This document shows positions 11,586 through 23,846 of a stretch of 64,000 bases of DNA, piece by piece (within the stretch, counting starts at the first letter, position 1; every line of letters starts with the position of its first letter). The translations under genes were made by a program, and so were the position numbers. Source of the stretch: Paratinospora sagittata. Lineage: Eukaryota; Streptophyta; Magnoliopsida; Ranunculales; Menispermaceae. A model generated the notes under the pieces. That model saw only the letters and a list, made by a program, of their open reading frames with translations. It had not been told where the DNA came from and ran no database searches. The DNA is taken from positions 15,671,519 through 15,735,518 of the forward strand of contig CM069608.1 in assembly GCA_035771175.1 (NCBI GenBank). Direction: 5' to 3'.

Positions 11586-13010
11586 TTAGTTTAAACATCC
11601 CACCACTATATATATGTATATATTTCTACACTCATAATCGTCCTTATGAGTAATTATATTAACAAACGTAATATACATGTATAGGTTGAGTACTAGGCGT
11701 GACGAGGAATTTAAGGGATTTGGAATTTAGCGATTCAGGTGGGGATGATTCTAGGCCTTCATAATATTTTATTTTGATATATAGATAGGAATGTTAAATT
11801 AATTAGGTCTATAGTATTATTAGATTGCTTATGCATGCCTATTGTACATGATTTCATATATATAATGTTGTGATTGTTAGCCATGATGATAATCAACATG
11901 ATTTTTATTCTGATCAAATGATAATTGGATGCATGAAATTCATGTGGTAATTGAATTCATTTATAAATTATAATGCCTGATAATGAAATGTATGACTTGG
12001 AATATTGGCATAGTAAAGTTCATGCATGAATACTATTATAATTGACTTTGTGACATGATACCATGTGTAGTGGAGTTTGAATATGTTTTATGAATGCACT
12101 TAATATCGTACTTATACCGTACGTGTGGCGTGACATCACTAAGGAACACGATTAAGATAAGAATCACACATATGGAGCAGTTATTCTAAGGAATATCGCC
12201 ATTGGTTATTATGGGGCAGTTATTCATGATGAATATCGCCAACGAGTTCTAATTTTTGGGTTGTGCCACCCTGAGTTTGATTTCCTAAAGGTACGTGATT
12301 TAGAACGTGATGAAATTCTCGACTCAAACAATCTAATGTCGCAACGATTAATGTGTGAAACTTGTTTGTAATGTTCTTGTGTATGTATCATAATAAAATA
12401 TTGTGCATTGTTTAGATGACCCACTGGGCTTTCAAGCTCACCCTTATTTTTCATATGTAGGTGCTTAGGAGAATAAAATCGCGAGTTCGTGACATAGTTC
12501 AGAGTAGTAGGGGTGGGTTAATTAATTAGTATTGTTGTGATAGGACTGAATGTTTTTATTTGATTTTTAAAAAGTTTATTATTTGAACGGATTGTATTGA
12601 CAATAGAAATTCAATGAACATTATTACGGTTAGTAACGACCCTGTGATTTATTTCACGTGTGAATGCTTTGGACTTGAATTCTATTGATGGATGTATTTA
12701 AATTATTGTGTCCATGATGGATGGACAAGGACAAGTGCCCTCATAATTCACTATAGAAATTTGTATAGTAGAATTATGTGGTCCTTAGTATGAAGAAAAA
12801 AAAAAGGGTATTCGTTTATCTTGACCAATAAGTTGGTTATAAGAATATAAACTCATAGTTTTGCAAATTATACTATCTAATTAATGATTATGGGTTAAGA
12901 TAGACGGATACGATTAACATCTCGATTTTCAGCGGTTCTTCTCGATAAAATTAAAATATTCATTATTTTACAAAAAAAAAATTAAGTTTTGAAAATCGGG
13001 GTGTTACAGA

Positions 13011-13023
13011 TTGGTATCAGAGC
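13011..13023 (+). promoter_or_regulatory. Primer-binding site (initiator tRNA-Met)
   Basis: TTGGTATCAGAGC lies two bases after the 5' LTR end. It is the classic plant site complementary to the 3' end of initiator tRNA-Met, where minus-strand DNA synthesis begins. It fixes the LTR border and the element's orientation. Confidence 0.9.
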
Positions 13024-13811
13024 TTTAGGCTTCAGATCGTGGGAAGTATTACAACGGATTTTGAGAAGTTTAGTATCAGTGAGTAGGTATCAAATCTTTA
13101 TGAGATTAGGGTTCAACTTGAACTAGATAAATAGGCCAATTATAAACTTTATAACATGATATCGAGAATGAAAGTACAGTGGGTCTAACAAACTCAAAGC
13201 TTTTAGGACATCGGTTAGAGACAAGAACTTGTATGAAAACTATTTGGTTAGAATCTGATATCAAGATGAATCTTTTATTCTTGATTCCAAAGCGGTATGG
13301 GACGTGGAGGAATTTGAGGGTATTTGAGGAGTCTTGAACTTGGAGACTGACAGGCCATGTTTGGTGAATGACTAACAACTCTGGACGAGCTTGTATCGCT
13401 ACGTTCAATTGGTATGGGACAGCTTGGACGTAGTGGGTACCTGGGAAGCCTTAGTTGGTAGGACATTTGTGCATTGTTTGGGTGCATTGAGGTTTCTTTA
13501 TGGAAGCTTATATCACCGAGCTAGAGTGGTATGGGACACTTGAATACGGAGGGTATAAGTAAAAGTTTGGGAATTTTCTTTATACCATTGTTGTGTGGTA
13601 TGTTGTTTGTTTGTTTGCTTGTCTTGTTTACATGTATCAAAACCAAATCCTGTACCCTATGACAATCATGGATTGCCAAAATTTTGTTAAACCTAGAAAC
13701 TGAAACAATAAGATCATTTTATTTTCGAGAACTTAGAATTCTGAATCTAGAGTCACCCTAAACGAAAATAATTATCTCATGTAGTACTAAAGATGAGTTG
13801 AAATTTTATAG
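13024..13811 (+). other. Untranslated leader of the gypsy element
   Basis: This lies between the primer-binding site and the gag start. It holds repeated GGTATGGGAC words (about 13,294, 13,411, 13,530) in loosely repeated blocks and no credible coding frame. It is taken as leader sequence from its position. Confidence 0.6.
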
Positions 13812-15854
13812 ATGGCTGCACCTCGAAGAAGAAACACAAGGTCTGTGAGTGATCTCGTAAGGGACACTGAACCAGCTGTGCAGACACAACCGACATTCGA
13901 ACCTCAGCTGATGAAGCAAGAACATGCAAATCTAACAGCGAATGTTGACTCTACTGGAACAGAGAACGTCCGACCTGCAACAGTTCCAACCCTTGGAATT
14001 GTTTTGGAACCAGAGATGATGGCAGAATTTGTGAGGCAAGTAGTGGAACAGGTAACAAGACAGATGCCTCAACCTCAACTGAACCCAACAATTGTAGTGC
14101 AGAATAAACCAGGAGCTCGAAACATCAGGAGACCTGAAGAAAAGGAATGGGCAGATCAATTGAAAGACTTCCAACGTATGCATCCTTCGAAATTTGAAGG
14201 AAAACCAGATCCAAGGAAAGCTGACAAGTGGTTCCATGAGGTTAAGGAACACTTGGAAGTTCTTGGAGTGATTGGTCCAAGAATGGTGGCAATTGCAGCT
14301 CACCAATTCATAGGTGAGGCCAAACATTGGTGGAGAATGGTTAAAGAAAGTCCTACAGTGGATGTGAACACTATGACCTGGGCGACTTTTGAAGAAATAT
14401 TTTATGATAAATTCTTCCCCAAGGCGAACAGAAAAGAACTACAATCTGAATTTGTGAAGCTGATATAAAGGAACATGACAGTGGCAGAATATGAGGCTAA
14501 GTTTATCGAACTTTCCAGATTTGCTCGTGAACTGGTCGTCAATGAACAGATGAAAGCTAGTAGATTTGCAGAGGGTCTCAGAATGGAGATTAGAAAGGTG
14601 GTTGTCCCGATGAATCTGGAGACTTATAAAGAGGTGGTTGAACGAGCTTTGTTAGTAGAAAGAGAACTGAACCTGCAAGAAACAATATGGAACAGAAACA
14701 AAAGGCCTCAAGGACAGAATTTTGATTACTAGGGTAATCACAACAAGAGGCAGAATCTGAATAACTTCGGTGGAAATGGTAATAATTGGAACAGAAACAA
14801 GTTCAACAATGGGAACCAGTGGAACAGGGGGCAAAATCACAACAACGGATCAGGAGGGTCTAGGCATAATGGTGGACAACAGATGCAGCAAAATAATATC
14901 CGTGCACCCCAACAAAATAAAAATCAAGTAGTAGATACGAGACTTTGCTTCAAATGCAACCGACCGGGTCATTTGGCACGAAACTGCACTATGCAAGGAG
15001 TTCGACAAAATTTTCGTCCGGGCAACTGGCAGAACAACAACAATGTGCAAGGACGAAATCAAGCCAATTGTCCAAACTATAATCAAAATCAAATTCAAAA
15101 TCAAAATCAAGGCAGAGTCTTTGCAATGACAGAAGGAAATCCTGAACAAGAAGTTGGTGCAAACGAAGTGGTGGAAGGTACTTTCATTTTATTTCATGTT
15201 ACAGTTAAAATCTTGTTTGATTCTGGAGCATAAACGTCTTTTATTTCTGAAAACTTAGCCAGGAAACTACACCTTTCCACTGTACCTTTATCTGTCGTTA
15301 TGAAGATTTCAACACCAGTAGGAGTAAACGTCCCAACAACTGAAAAATGTAGTTGTGACCTTAGAATTAACGATAAGCTGATTTCAGCTGAATTGATACT
15401 CTTACCCATTAATGATTATGATGTAATCTTGGGTATGGATTGGTTATCTGAGTACCAAGCTCAGATCGATTGCCTTCGAAAGAAAATTACCTTGTGGTTA
15501 CCTTCGGGAGAGCTGTTAAAAATCTATGGGGATAGAAACAAAATCCCGAGGAATATTATGTCCGCACTTCTTGAATCTGTGAATCAAAAAGAGGAATTCA
15601 AAACCCTAACAGAAACTGAGCCTCTAAAGACCTTGAGGAATTTAGAAGAGTACTTGGTAGTTAGAGACTTCCCTGAAGTGTTTCTCGGAGAATTACCAGG
15701 ACTACCTCCTAAGCGGGAAGTAGAGTTCAAGATAGAACTGTACCCTGAAACAGACCCCATAGCCATGTCACCCTACAGAATGACCCCTGGCGAACTAATA
15801 GAACTAAAGACTCAGCTTGATGATCTTAGTGCGAAGGAATTTATCCAACTTTAA
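13812..15854 (+). pseudogene. gag-protease-partial pol of the gypsy element
   Basis: One reading frame starting at ATG 13,812 runs the whole length but contains three internal stops: TAA 14,466, TAG 14,730 and TAA 15,231. Before the first stop lies a retrotransposon gag domain (about residues 110-218, with the HWWRMV motif); its second half (MTVAEYEAKF, SRFA) follows. An asparagine- and glutamine-rich spacer leads to a CCHC zinc knuckle (CFKCNRPGHLARNC, about 14,946-14,987). The retropepsin site appears as FDSGA just before the third stop, followed by the ILGMDWL motif (about 15,428-15,448). The frame then enters the start of reverse transcriptase (MTPGELIELK) and ends at the truncation point. 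In the intact family gag packages RNA and the protease matures the polyprotein. This copy cannot make pol. Confidence 0.85.
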
Positions 15855-17194
15855 ACTTGTCCCTAACACTATGACAGTTGATTTCCAAATGCTTAGTCCT
15901 CTCGTGGAAGACAAGATTTGTTGTAATATGAAAGGCAGCCTGATTGTCACACCAAAGTGGAATGGGAGAAGAAGAAGAGATGCCAAAATCAGTTAACAAG
16001 TATGAAAGCCATTGCAATTCACAAACTGTGGAAGCCATGCTTCGATATTCTGCTTCAGATGAAGACATAGAAACAGTAGATTGCTTCTTGGTTTTCCAGG
16101 AAATCAAAGAGGAGCCTAAGAAAACACAAAACCAAGTCAATGAACGACTTGTATCTGAGCAAGAAGCCCAATCTGCATCACAGTATGCTTGCAACGACAG
16201 TGTGGAAGAAGAAGGATAGAAAATACCCTTTGATGGACATCCTTTCAAGTATCTTACAACATGAATAGCAACTTCCCAATGACCAACACAAGGAGCATTC
16301 ACAAATTGGCTGAGTTGCTGAACAACATAGATAAGATCTGGCCTTGTGAAACCCAAATAAAGTAGCCTGCCTACCATACTTCTGTAGCTTCCCGGATCAG
16401 AAAGTAAGTCACCCATGTCAGCAACAAATTTCAGACCTTTAGGCAATGGAGTAGAAGCTGGTTTAGCACCAAGTAAGTCGGCATCACGAATTATATCAAG
16501 AGCATATTTTCGTTGGTTAATGTAAGTACCAATGGATGACCGTGCAATCTCAAGACCAAGAAAGTACTTAACATAACCAAGATCTTTGATGGTGAACTTG
16601 GAATGTAAAAAACTCTTAACGACAACAATATCTTCCTCATGAGTCCCGGTAATGAGAACATAATCAACATAAACAACAAGAGCCAAAAACAAGGATGTAG
16701 TACATCTAAGAAATAGACAATGATCATAAGCAGATTGTGTAATAAAGCTGCAGCTGTGTAGTTAGGTCTTGGTTCCATTGGCGAGAAGCCTGCTTAAGTT
16801 CATATAAGGAACTTTTAAGTTTGCATACTTCACCAGGTTTGGCCTTGGAATAACCTTGAAGAGGTTTCATATAAACTTCCTCATCCAAATGACCATGCAA
16901 AAATGCATTATTTATATCTAATTGATGCATAGGCCGAGAATGAATAGATGCAATGGCACAGAGAACTCGGACTGTAACCAATTTTGCAACAGGAGAAAAA
17001 CTTTCAAAAAAATCCTCCATTTCCACTTGATTATACTCTTTTGCTACAAGTCTAGCTTTATATCTGTCTGGACTTTCATCAGGTTTCAACTTATCTTTAT
17101 AAACCCACTTTGATCCAATGGCCTTCTTGCCAATAGGTAAAGAAGTGAGTTCCCAGGTTTTATTCAGCTCCAAAGCAACCAATTCTTTATTCAT
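15855..17194 (-). pseudogene. copia reverse transcriptase-RNase H, disabled
   Basis: The minus-strand frame from 17,194 holds the N-terminal reverse transcriptase (WVYKDKLKPDE, ARLVAKEYNQ, HQLDINNAFLHG, SSLYELKQASRQW). A frameshift near 16,700 moves the reading to the frame that ends near 15,841. The active-site motif reads YVDYVL where YVDD is expected, so one catalytic aspartate is lost. RNase H follows, with CDADWASC and the CDNQAAFHIT...HERTKHLE segment. The end of RNase H (after VRDKFK) is cut by the gypsy junction at about 15,855. The antisense frame at 15,944-16,219 is a shadow of this gene. Confidence 0.85.
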
Positions 17195-17203
17195 GGCCTC
17201 ATT

Positions 17204-19271
17204 CTAGTCATGATTATTACTAGCTTGTTCATAAGATGTAGGTTCTTGGATTGCAGACACATTAGCTAAGAAAACCATATATGAATGTGAAAAATTAGGT
17301 GATGAAATATATGGAAAAGTTGCTGGGGTATAAGAGGAAGATGTAAGTTGGTTGCTGACTGAAGAACAATGTACAACAGGTAAGGTAGATGAAGTTGAAA
17401 CATTTGAGACAAAATCAGTTAGCCAAGCAGGTTTAGTTTTGATTCGAGTACTCTGTCGAAGAAGAACATGTACTAGAACGGTGGGAGGAGAAGTTTTTGA
17501 AGAAGAATTGATATCCGGAGGAACTGAAAGAGTGAGATCAGAAGAAAAAGTAGAAGCTAGAGTATTGTCAGAGGAGGAAGCATGAAGTGGAGAGGAAATG
17601 GGAATAGCAATGTCATCTTCCAGCAATGAAATGGAAGGTAAAGGAACATTAGGATTAGAAGAAGCAGGGAGATTAGAAAAAGGAAAAACAGTCTCATAGA
17701 AAACATCTCTAGAGACATAAATTTGATGATTAGTAGTAGTGTCATAGACTTTATAAGCTTTTTGACCAGAAGCATAACCAATAAAAACACATTTAAATGC
17801 TCTAGGATCAAACTTATCCTTTGAGGTTTGGTATTTGTGGAAAAGTACAAACAACCAAAACATTTTCGAAGAGTATAATCTGGAGTTTTGTCATAAAGAA
17901 GTTCATATGGAGTTTTCCATTGTAAGACAGAACTAGGTAAACGATTAATGATATAAGTAGCCATTAGAATAGATTCACCCCAGAATTTGTTTGGTAAATG
18001 AGATTGAAACATAAGAGCTTTGGCAATTTGAAGTAAATGCTTGTGTTTTCTTTTCATTACTCCATTTTGTTGTGGAGTGTAACCACAAGATTTATGATGA
18101 GAAATGCCCAGTTGAGTCAATAATCTTTGACAATTAGCATTCACAAATTCAGTGCCATTATCTATTCTAATGACCTTAACTGAGGTATTAAACTGATTTT
18201 GGATTAAGTGAAAGAAGGATTGAAGTGTAGAAATAGTCTGGTGTTTAGAATTGATCAAAAAAGTCCAGGTAGCTCGACTATAGTCATCTACAATAGTTAA
18301 CATATAGTGAGCTCCTGACAAGGAAGTGAGTTTATAAGGACCCCATATATCAATATGTAGCAAATCAAAAAGATGTGTAGTGTGTGAGAGTTGGAAAAGG
18401 TATATCTGTGTTGTTTTGATAATGGACAAATATCACACATGGTATTAGAATCATTGGAAGAAGAAGGAAAAAAATCTAAATGTTTTAAAACATCAAAGGA
18501 AGCATGACCAAGACGTTGGTGCCAAAGAAAAGAAGATGAAGCTGCAACTTTATTAAGAGTAACAACATCAATACAATAAGATGATGGTACAGAAGATTTA
18601 TCTTGCAATTTTATAGGTGATGTTGAATGTGCAGCATAAGAATGTAATGAAACAGGGGAAAAACATGATTTGTTCAATATGTATGAACCTCCTACCACTT
18701 TACCAAGTGCCACAGTTTCTTCAGCCAACTGGTCCTGTAATAAATAGTAGTTGAGATGAAAAGAAAATTTAAGAGGAGCTGTGGAAGTAAGTTTGTTAAC
18801 AGATAATAGGTTGTATTTAAAATCAGGGACATATAAAGTATTCTTGAGAATCACTTTATGATTAAGATGAACATGGCCAGTGTAGTTTACAGGTTTAATA
18901 GACCCATCAGGTAAGTGTACAGGAATTGGGTTTGTCAACTGAAATGGTTGATCAAGCAATTTATAATCTTTACACATATGGTTGGATGCACCTGTGTCAA
19001 CTATCCAAGTATTTAAATCTAATGAATCTAGAGTAGTTAAAGCATGATCAGGAATTGTACTTGCAAAATCTCCAAGATGTGCAAGATTGATGTAATTTCC
19101 ATCGACAATGGACTTGCCTTTCATCATCTTGGAGAGTTCTTGCTGAATCATATCAGATAGTGATACAGCAGACCATTCATAAGCTTTGCTCTTCTCTGTG
19201 TTAATCTCAGTATCCCAATCAGCCATGTTGGCAACTACCTTTCCAGTTGATTGTTTCTTCTTCTCCTTCAA
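17204..19271 (-). pseudogene. copia protease and integrase region, disabled
   Basis: From 19,271 the minus strand encodes the protease (WIVDTGASNHMCK, with catalytic D-T-G), then the pre-integrase HHCC region (LWHQRLGHAS...CDICPLSKQ) and the integrase core. Two catalytic aspartates are seen, in DIWGPY and in IDNGTEF. The third site reads QQNGVMKRKHK, where family members have glutamate, so integrase activity is probably lost. Frameshifts occur near 18,430 and 17,860, and a stop separates the block from reverse transcriptase near 17,204. The variable serine/threonine-rich stretch after the core (about 17,250-17,700) is usual for copia polyproteins. Confidence 0.85.
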
Positions 19272-20126
19272 TTATTTAAACCAATCGGGGTATCCATGTA
19301 GTTTAAAACAGGTATCTCTTAGATGACCACTGGTGTTACAGTAATCACAATATCGATCAGGTTTCTTGCCATCTCTTTTCTTGGAATTGCCTTTGGTGTA
19401 ACCATCTTTCTTGATATGTACTGTGTTTACTAGTAATGCACTGTCGGCATTATTTCCAGCAAAAGAAGTTTGAACTTCTCTCTGTTTCTCCACTTTTAAC
19501 ACCATGGAATAGGCCTCATTAACACTTGGTAATTGATCTGTAATTAATATTTGATTCCTTAAATTATTAAAGGAATCATTTAATCCCATCAGAAATTGCA
19601 TCAAATGAGTGGATGATGAAATTTCAGCCACTATCTTTGCAGATCCACAAGAACATTGTGGAAGTGGCATCAAACAGTTTAATTCATCCCATAGCTTCTT
19701 AAGGTTGGTATAATATTGGGCAATTGTCATGTTACTTTGAGAGATAGAACCAATTTCTCTATGAATTTGATAGATCAAGGGACCATTCGACTCACCAAAC
19801 CTTTCTTCCAATTCTTTCCAAAGCTCTTTTGCAGAAGATGTATACAAAAAAGCTTCTACGATTTCCTTGGAAATGCTATTCAAGATCCAAGAGGTAACCA
19901 TGCAATCAATCCTATTCCATTGTGCAAATTTAGGTGAGTTTTTAGCAGGCATTACACCATCACCATTAATGAACCCTAACTTCACCTTCGCACCTAATGC
20001 GATTTTCATAGATCGACTCCAAGTGAGATTACCTGTCAACAGTGTTGATACTAAGATCATTCCTGAATGATCTGAATTCTGCAAATGAAACAGATCTCCA
20101 CTGTTCTGCGATTCTATCTCCATCAT
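19272..20126 (-). pseudogene. copia gag
   Basis: The preferred start is the ATG at 20,126 (MMEIESQNSGD); frames extending further upstream use a non-ATG codon. The protein has the plant copia gag signatures LTWSRSMKIALGAK, LWKELEERFGESNGP, and a CCHC knuckle CDYCNTSGHLRDTC near the end, followed by FKLHGYPDWFK. A TAA at 19,272-19,274 then interrupts what is otherwise one frame into the protease. In an active element gag would form the cytoplasmic virus-like particle and bind the RNA. Confidence 0.85.
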
Positions 20127-20233
20127 TTCATTTGTAGATCTTTCACCTCTGGATTCCAAGCTTGTATCTCTGAAAATGCCTTCTATTGAAACTAACAACA
20201 ATTAATATGTGTACAAGTAGATTAGATAGATTT

Positions 20234-20245
20234 GCTTTGATACCA
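20234..20245 (-). promoter_or_regulatory. Primer-binding site of the minus-strand copia element
   Basis: On the minus strand the 5' LTR is followed directly by TGGTATCAAAGC, a close match to the initiator tRNA-Met site. It confirms the inner border of the 5' LTR. Confidence 0.85.
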
Positions 20246-20508
20246 TGAACAAATTGATTCTAAAATGGAATGAAACAGACCATGAACATAGAATGGAAGA
20301 GAAGAGCTAAGTAAAGAAGTTGTGTCTTATTTGTGTCGTCCCCTGTTTCTCTGTTACATTATATATATATTACAGGGAAGAAAGAAACTGAGGGAAATAA
20401 CTAACTAGTTAACTAACTAGCTAAACTCGAGTTAATTAACTCAACTCCTATGGGATTACAGCTTCTCATAATTAACTAACACAACAGCTATGGTATTACA
20501 TGTTTACA
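20246..20508 (-). repeat. 5' LTR of the minus-strand copia element (263 bp)
   Basis: It has the same ends as 10,212-10,501 (plus strand TGAACAAATTG ... ATGTTTACA). The two LTRs differ by several substitutions and small indels, so the insertion is not recent. Confidence 0.9.
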
Positions 20509-20524
20509 AAGTGTAGTGGGAGTA

Positions 20525-21283
20525 GGGCTGAGCGAAAAATCCGACTACCTGCCGAACCCGACCGACTCGGTCGAGTTCAGGCGGATCTTTTAATCCCAAT
20601 CGGGCGGATCCAACTCAAAATGTGGGGTCAATTTTCAGGTTTGGTCTGTCAAAGTCGACATCAACCAAACCCCGCCCGACTACCACTTATAATAGTATGG
20701 TATATGTATATCATACTAATAGATAACAAAAATTTTAATTTTATAAATACCATATTAATAAATATATAAAAAATTTAATTTTACAAGGACTTTTCTAAGA
20801 GAAAAATAAGAGCAGAAATATCCCAAAATTCAAATGTGGGTCCCCCCCAACCCACCATATCCCAAATTCAAATGTGGGATTAATGGGGTGGGGAGTCCCC
20901 ACCCACCCCCGTTCCCACGTTTCAAATTCCATTCACTTTAAGTTCTCTTTTTTTTCTTTTTTATGTTTATTTTATTTAAGTTTGTGCTTTTGTGTAAATC
21001 TTAGTTTCTTCTCTTTATGAGTTTAATGTGTGTAATTTCTTCATTGCATTTCTAGCTTTCATTAGATGTTTTATTTTTATTTTTTAAATTTATTTTTATG
21101 TTCAAGTAATCAAACTCGATATACTTTGATATACCCGACTGACTCGATGATGTTACAGATTGGTCGGGTTATATTTAAAAAATATATTTTCGAGTCGGGC
21201 TCGGGTGATAAATTTTATCACCCGATAAGATCGGGTCGGGTGAGTTTTTGTAAATTTGAAGGCTCATGTGTAGCTCTTTGAGG
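20525..21283. mobile_element. Possible degenerate hAT-like element
   Basis: The segment starts TAGGGCTGAGCG and both ends are rich in CCCGACC/GGTCGGG words in opposite orientation (about 20,545-20,680 and 21,130-21,245). This is a common look for non-autonomous hAT elements. Terminal repeats are poor and no 8-bp duplication was found, so the limits are approximate. Confidence 0.3.
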
Positions 21284-22520
21284 TATTAAAGCGGTGTTTC
21301 TCCTCCCACCCACCAGTCAAACTCACATCACCTACTAATATTATTTTTTATTATTTTACTAAAATTATCATTTTCTATAAAAATTCTAAAATATTACTAA
21401 TATATCCTCTTTTATTTTCAAAACCCTATAATATAATATGAAAGAGCAAAGAACTAATGAATCTAAAGTATGTATTTCAGTTTTTTTTAAGTTTTTTTAA
21501 TATTTTTAAAAATTTTAAATGCTAGTTTTAATGGTTATTGAGTCTTCTTCAAAATAAAAAATAAAAAAATAAAACAAAAACAAAAAATGGCGGACAACAA
21601 AATTGGTGATTGGAGTGGGTCGGCCGAACCATCTTATGTAAGGTCGGCCAACATTGGCCGAACTATGTCTTATACGTTCAACCAAAGTTGGCCGACCTTG
21701 TACCTAAAGGGTCAACCAATGCTGGCTGCCCTCAAACCTATGGTTTTTTTTTTTTTAGCTTGCGAATTCCATTTTTTGGATTTTGATTATTTCTCATGAA
21801 ATTTGGAATTCTTAAATTTTAAGTGAGGAAGAAAAGATAGATTACATTGTAACGGTGAAGCGACAATAGTTTAGGTAAGATATGAGGCATCGAATTAGAA
21901 AAATAACCAATGAAAAATAGAGAATATACCGTGTATAACTTTTAGCTTTGTAGAGAAAAAGGGTGCTGTGAAAAAAAATTCAGAGGAAGAAGAATGGGAA
22001 GAGAGGTAGAAAACGATTGGGAAGAGAGGTTAAAATGAAGAAAGAATAAAAAAAGTAAATTTAATTGTGGGTGTAAAGAGAAGTTTTAATAATTGGTAAG
22101 CGTACTTAGTAAGTGGGTGGGAGGAGAAGCAAACATATTAAAGGTGCATGAGCAAATGTCACTAAATGAATCTGGGGCCTATGAGACATTATTTTGTGTT
22201 TAAATGGGTTGATGTCTCCATGCTAACTCTATTGAGTTGCTAGTGTAGAGCTCCCACTTGCAAGTAATCTCACGGTCGCATGATCCATTTGCTATTGCAC
22301 AATGATTCACTGAACAATATGAGAGATGCACGCAACATGTGCAAGTGAGATAAATTCTTACATAAATCAAAACTTAAGTCCGCGTATGTGTGTTTAATCA
22401 TGTGCGTGTGGGAGTTTGTTAGCGGGATGTAGGTGATTTGAGTAACCAACCACATACTGTTACTATAAAGTTATGGAAGAGACAATTAACTTTGTCTCTC
22501 GTTCCCATTTTGGTAATTAA
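21284..22520. other. Intergenic DNA, no gene seen
   Basis: The stretch is AT-rich. Near 21,620-21,730 the word GGCCGAC/GTCGGCC recurs in both orientations (a loose inverted cluster). No coding region or element border is supported. Confidence 0.45.
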
Positions 22521-22862
22521 GGCCATGTTTGATAGCTAAGAAAATACAGTTTTCTCATGAAATAATTTCTTAAGAAATCTTTTTCTAAACGCTCGTAGTT
22601 ATTTGATAACACAAGAAAATATTTGTTTACACTTTTATGATGTAAAAAGAAATGGATGATAAAAAGTTTTATAGAATATAATCATGAATATAATTAACAA
22701 TACTAAAAAAAATTTGGTGAGAAATTTTTGTAAGAAAATAAGGAGTTGAGAAAACTTTTCTTGAGAAAATATTAATAATCAAATACACAACTTTTCTATT
22801 TTTTTTAATTTTTTTTAATTTTTTCGAGAAAATAAAATTTTTTTTACCCATCAAACAGGGCC
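22521..22862. mobile_element. Tourist-like (PIF/Harbinger) MITE, 342 bp
   Basis: The ends are GGCCATGTTTGATAGCTAAG and, inverted from the right, GGCCCTGTTTGATGGGTAAA. They are flanked by the 3-bp duplication TAA (22,518-22,520 and 22,863-22,865), the Harbinger signature. The interior is AT-rich and non-coding, as expected for a MITE. Confidence 0.8.
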
Positions 22863-23039
22863 TAAGTTATGGTGACCATGAGTGAAACTCCTATTAGATC
22901 TCTGCTCCTTATTGTCTTTGTGTGAATTGACTGGGGCACTCGTACTATGAATTCTACTTTTTATTCTCTGATAGTATAAGTCTATTGTGAGCGGCATTGT
23001 AAACGTGGAACATTACTTTGGTATATAGATAAAGAAAAT

Positions 23040-23215
23040 ATTAACTCATTATAAAAAAAATGTAATTATAAGAATAACTACATATTTATATTTATTAGAT
23101 ATATATGTATTACATATCTAATATGTGTAATAAATAATTTAATAAAATTTTAATATATAATTGCATATGTAGTTAGTTACAAGTTATTATAGTTAGATTA
23201 GCATTGTAACTCTTT
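23040..23215. mobile_element. Diverged small MITE related to 29,193-29,350
   Basis: The right end (inverted: GCTAATCTAACTA...) and the left end share the ACTACATAT and AATTATA blocks seen in the better-preserved MITE at 29,193-29,350. The borders are blurred and no clear duplication is visible. The surroundings (22,866-23,846) show no gene. Confidence 0.35.
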
Positions 23216-23846
23216 CCACTCTTCTCCCTTACATTTAATTTAAGTTCATGAATGTTTACTATTTCCCTTACCGTCCAACTAATAACATTATAAAAATGCC
23301 TTTAGAAGAGTGCATGCGACGTGACATGCATGAAAAATATAGAATCAAGATCTTTATTTTTATAAAATTTAATTATATATAACTTAGATTATAACTCTAA
23401 CTTTATTATTTAAAATTATTTAAAATCAAATTAATTAATATTTAATCAAAGTAAAATAATGAAACCAAAGTTAACGTTAATTAAGCAGAAGTGGTAAAAA
23501 AAAAAAAAAAACAGAAAAAATGAATGCCTAGCATGCCCCATCGACCTTATGCACTCTTGCCAGGACATTTTTGTAATGTTATTAATTGGAAAATAGTAAG
23601 GGAAATGGATTGACATATTTTTGACGCAAAGCTATAGTCGTTCAACTGCAGAGTTGCAAGCTTTAGATCATAATTCAATTGAAATGATGAGCAAGTAGAC
23701 TGACATAGAGTAAAGCCAAAATTGAAAAGATGATAGCTAATGCTTTTCTAACACAAGAAGGTGTCGGAAACCTTGACACGAATAAAGAAGCACACCCCTA
23801 TTTAATTAAGAAAAATGCGTTTATGTATGTTGGTTGCCAATAAATA

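Larger units (their letters stand above)
10535..13008 (+). repeat. 5' LTR of the gypsy element (about 2.47 kb)
   Basis: The right border is firm: ATCGGGGTGTTACA, two bases, then the primer-binding site. The left border is inferred at TGTAATCTCCTGAAAA, which begins soon after the copia purine tract. There is no second LTR to confirm it. Its length matches the other 2.1-2.7 kb gypsy-type LTRs of the window. Confidence 0.55.
10535..15854 (+). mobile_element. Truncated Ty3/gypsy element (Tekay/Del-like) inside copia
   Basis: A long 5' LTR, a tRNA-Met primer site, a leader and a gag-protease-early pol frame run left to right. The sequence stops within the N-terminal part of reverse transcriptase at about 15,854, where copia sequence resumes on the other strand. 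The rest of reverse transcriptase, RNase H, integrase, any chromodomain and the 3' LTR are absent. The long LTR and the gag/protease wording resemble chromoviruses of the Tekay/Del type. That lineage is inference, because the integrase that would decide it is missing. Confidence 0.8.
10212..20508 (-). mobile_element. Ty1/copia retrotransposon, decayed and interrupted
   Basis: LTRs at 10,212-10,501 (3') and 20,246-20,508 (5') frame gag, protease, integrase, reverse transcriptase and RNase H in the copia order on the minus strand. A primer-binding site abuts the 5' LTR and a purine tract abuts the 3' LTR. The flanks read TAGTG and AAGTG, a 5-bp duplication with one mismatch. A gypsy element sits between the RNase H end and the purine tract. 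Without it the copia element is about 5 kb, the normal size, although some bases near the RNase H end are missing. Frameshifts, stops and lost catalytic residues make it non-autonomous. Confidence 0.9.

Noticed and set aside
15944..16219. 91-codon plus-strand frame with an acidic protein
   Set aside because: It is antisense to the copia RNase H and reverse transcriptase, which explains the sequence fully.
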